Shown here in pieces: positions 6,910 through 8,125 of a DNA stretch of 8,125 nt. Numbering within the stretch: position 1 is the first letter of the stretch; each line of letters begins with the position of its first letter. The DNA lies in contig CAZGBU010000096.1 in the NCBI GenBank assembly GCA_964523945.1, positions 1 to 8,125 on the forward strand. Reading direction: 5' to 3'. The position numbers and the translations under genes were made by a program. Under the pieces are notes generated by a model, which did no database searches, was not told the origin of the DNA, and saw only the letters and a list, made by a program, of their open reading frames with translations. Source of the DNA: CAKTOF01 sp964523945 (GTDB lineage: Bacteria > Bacillota > Clostridia > Oscillospirales > Oscillospiraceae).

Positions 6910-7077
6910 TCACGCCTCCCCTCTCAGGATCTCGCGTTGGCGTTTCCTGGTCAGCTTGCCGAACACAAGCGCATAGGAGTGATCGCACAGGTCGCGCAGC
7001 ACATCATCCGGCACTGCGCCGTCGAGGAACACCGAGTTCCAGCAGCGCTTGTCGGTATAAGAAGCTGTACCAATAGG
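6910..7077 (-). pseudogene. MmcQ/YjbR (DUF419)-family gene, 5'-truncated remnant
   Basis: About 50-56 codons end at TGA 6910-6912. The recognisable part reads TDKRCWNSVFLDGAVPDD, then LCDHSYALVFGKLTRKR, which matches the C-terminal third of MmcQ/YjbR proteins (the NKxHWNxVxLDG and SYxLV segments). Upstream of about 7060 the similarity to the family fades and the frame hits TAG at 7078-7080 with no start codon between. Family members are usually 90-120 residues, so half or more is missing. Loss coincides with the integrase and the drop in GC, so insertion of the element is the simplest cause. YjbR proteins have a CyaY-like fold and may bind DNA; the biochemical role is poorly known. The last few codons contain the ribosome binding site of lysR. 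Confidence 0.72.
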
Positions 7078-8125
7078 CTAAAACCTTTTAAGTAATGCAA
7101 AGCACCGCTGCCAGAGGGAGCGCTGTACTGCCCGATGTGCGGGAAGAAACAGACACCGGAAAAGCGCAAGGCGTTAAAGCGGGCAAACGGCACAGGAACT
7201 GTTTACAAACTCCAAGGCCGCAGGAAACGCCCGTGGGTAGCCGCAAAAAACAGAGTAGTTATAGGATATTACGAGAAGAAAACGGAAGCTCTGGAAGCTT
7301 TGGAACGGCTCACAGGCCGTGACCTTACAGAACGGTACAACATGACCTTTGCGGAGGTATACGCGGAATGGAAGGAAGAACACTTCAAAGCCCTTTCCCG
7401 GTCTGGCCGGGAGGCATACGAAAGCAGCTACAAAGCATTCTCACCCCTGTTTAATAAAAAGTTCCGGGACTTGCGGACAGCGGACTTCCAGGCCGTTATC
7501 GATGCAAACGGGACAAAGACCGAGGCAATCAAAAAATACAAACAGCTAATTAGCCAAATGTCAAAATGGGCCATGCGGGAGGAAATCAGCACAACAAATT
7601 TCGCCCAGTTCGTCCAGCTAACTCCGGGGCGCAGGAAGGAAAAAGAAGTATTTTCCGACGAGGATGTTCAAAAGCTGGAGGCGGACGGGAGCGAGCCAGC
7701 GCGTATCGCCCTTATGCTGATTTACACGGGTATGCGGATCGGCGAGCTTTTCTCTCTTCCGCTGGAGGACTATCACGAAACATACGTGATCGGCGGCTCC
7801 AAGACCGAGGCCGGGAGAAACCGTGTTATCCCAATCAGGCCAGAGGGCAGGCGGCACTTTGAATACTTTGCCAATCATGCAAGTGGGGTTCTGCTCCTGT
7901 CGGGTTATATAGGGCAGAAGGTTCCGGCCAACTATCGGAAAAGAGATTTTTACCCCATGCTGGACAGGCTTGGTATAGAGCGAAAAACGCCACACGCCAC
8001 AAGGCACACATTCACAAGCTGGGCTGTTAAGAATGGGATTTCACCGGAAGTCCTGCAAAAAATATTGGGACACGCCAATTACTCGACAACCGCAAATATC
8101 TATACGCACGTTGACATTAAAACTC
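7060..8125 (+). mobile_element. End of an integrated element (ICE, transposon or prophage-like), continuing off the window
   Basis: From roughly 7060-7093 base composition falls from the very GC-rich host style to about half GC, codon use changes (more AAA, AAT, GAA), a host gene is interrupted, and a tyrosine recombinase starts. The exact junction cannot be placed because only one end is visible. An AT-rich TAAAACCTTTTA with 5-base inverted arms (7079-7090) lies at the boundary and may belong to the attachment site. No tRNA gene is present. An assembly join would look similar and is not excluded. Confidence 0.65.
7096..8125 (+). CDS. Tyrosine recombinase/integrase with N-terminal zinc ribbon, start missing, 3' end cut by window
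   Basis: The frame is open from TGC 7096 (directly after TAA 7093-7095) to the right edge, 343 codons. It holds a half zinc ribbon (APLPEGALYCPMCGKKQ), an arm-binding domain (NGTGTVYKL to LERLTG, about 7186-7320), a core-binding SAM-like domain (MTFAEVY to TTNFAQF, about 7342-7610), and the catalytic domain. All catalytic residues are present: R in TGMRIGEL (7735), K in GGSKTEAGRNR, HATRH (H 7993, R 8002), GH (8071) and the nucleophile Y in IYTHV (8101). It would catalyse excision and integration of the element. The usual ribbon starts CxxC, but the first Cys position (7087) is TTT and there is no ATG/GTG/TTG before the ribbon; the first in-frame ATG (7135) would discard half of it. ATG 7095 lies in another frame. 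The intact 3' core argues against general decay. Confidence 0.85.

Noticed and set aside
5934..7076. Plus-strand open frame of 380 codons opposite lysR and the mmcQ remnant
   Set aside because: Antisense shadow: lysR has a complete, motif-rich frame and a good ribosome binding site, whereas this frame crosses a terminator and looks random.
7095..7322. ATG 7095 as the start of a separate 75-residue protein
   Set aside because: Its frame gives a low-complexity, motif-free sequence, while the +1 frame over the same bases encodes the zinc ribbon and arm-binding domain. A +1 shift from this ATG into the integrase frame is imaginable, but no slippery sequence is evident.
1..8125. CRISPR array, tRNA, rRNA or riboswitch
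   Set aside because: No regularly spaced direct repeats, no cloverleaf with CCA-type end and no recognisable aptamer core were seen; all intergenic gaps are below 300 bases.

Overview
The window looks like chromosomal DNA of an anaerobic, GC-rich Clostridia-type Firmicute, probably a gut member of the Oscillospiraceae/Ruminococcaceae. This rests on the gene types (high-molecular-weight rubredoxin, DegV, two-cluster ferredoxin), the strong GGAGG ribosome binding sites, the consensus sigma-A promoters, and an integrase of the kind common in that group. The assignment is from gene style only. Both edges cut through genes.

Layout, left to right: (1) 1-342, the 3' end of a high-molecular-weight rubredoxin gene and a 17-bp-stem terminator, shared with the convergent degV. 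(2) 349-1376, degV on the minus strand and a compact divergent promoter region, with near-consensus promoters for degV and for the next gene and an inverted repeat over the second -10. (3) 1377-3834, a two-gene operon: an acyl/aryl-CoA-ligase-type AMP-forming enzyme, then by 14-base overlap a DUF1624-type membrane acyltransferase, closed by a terminator. (4) 3893-5981, a second operon with its own promoter: a 78-residue ferredoxin with two [4Fe-4S] motifs overlapping (ATGA) a 568-residue FAD oxidoreductase. The pair resembles the AprB/AprA (adenylylsulfate reductase) layout, but both proteins are much shorter. (5) 5991-6905, a convergent LysR-family regulator, preceded on the minus strand by the last ~50 codons of an MmcQ/YjbR-family gene. 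(6) From about 7060-7093 the base composition falls and a tyrosine recombinase begins; it runs off the right edge. The mmcQ-like gene is cut here, so this is best read as one end of an integrated element.

How they may work together: DegV proteins bind fatty acids and the divergent ligase activates a carboxylic acid with CoA, so the divergent pair may handle one class of acid. The ferredoxin/flavoprotein pair is a plausible soluble redox enzyme acting on an unknown substrate, and the neighbouring LysR protein is a candidate regulator. Whether ligase, membrane acyltransferase and flavoprotein form one pathway is inference. The most unusual feature is the integrase: its catalytic residues are all present, but in the integrated state its frame has no good start codon and its N-terminal zinc ribbon lacks the first cysteine, exactly at the element boundary.
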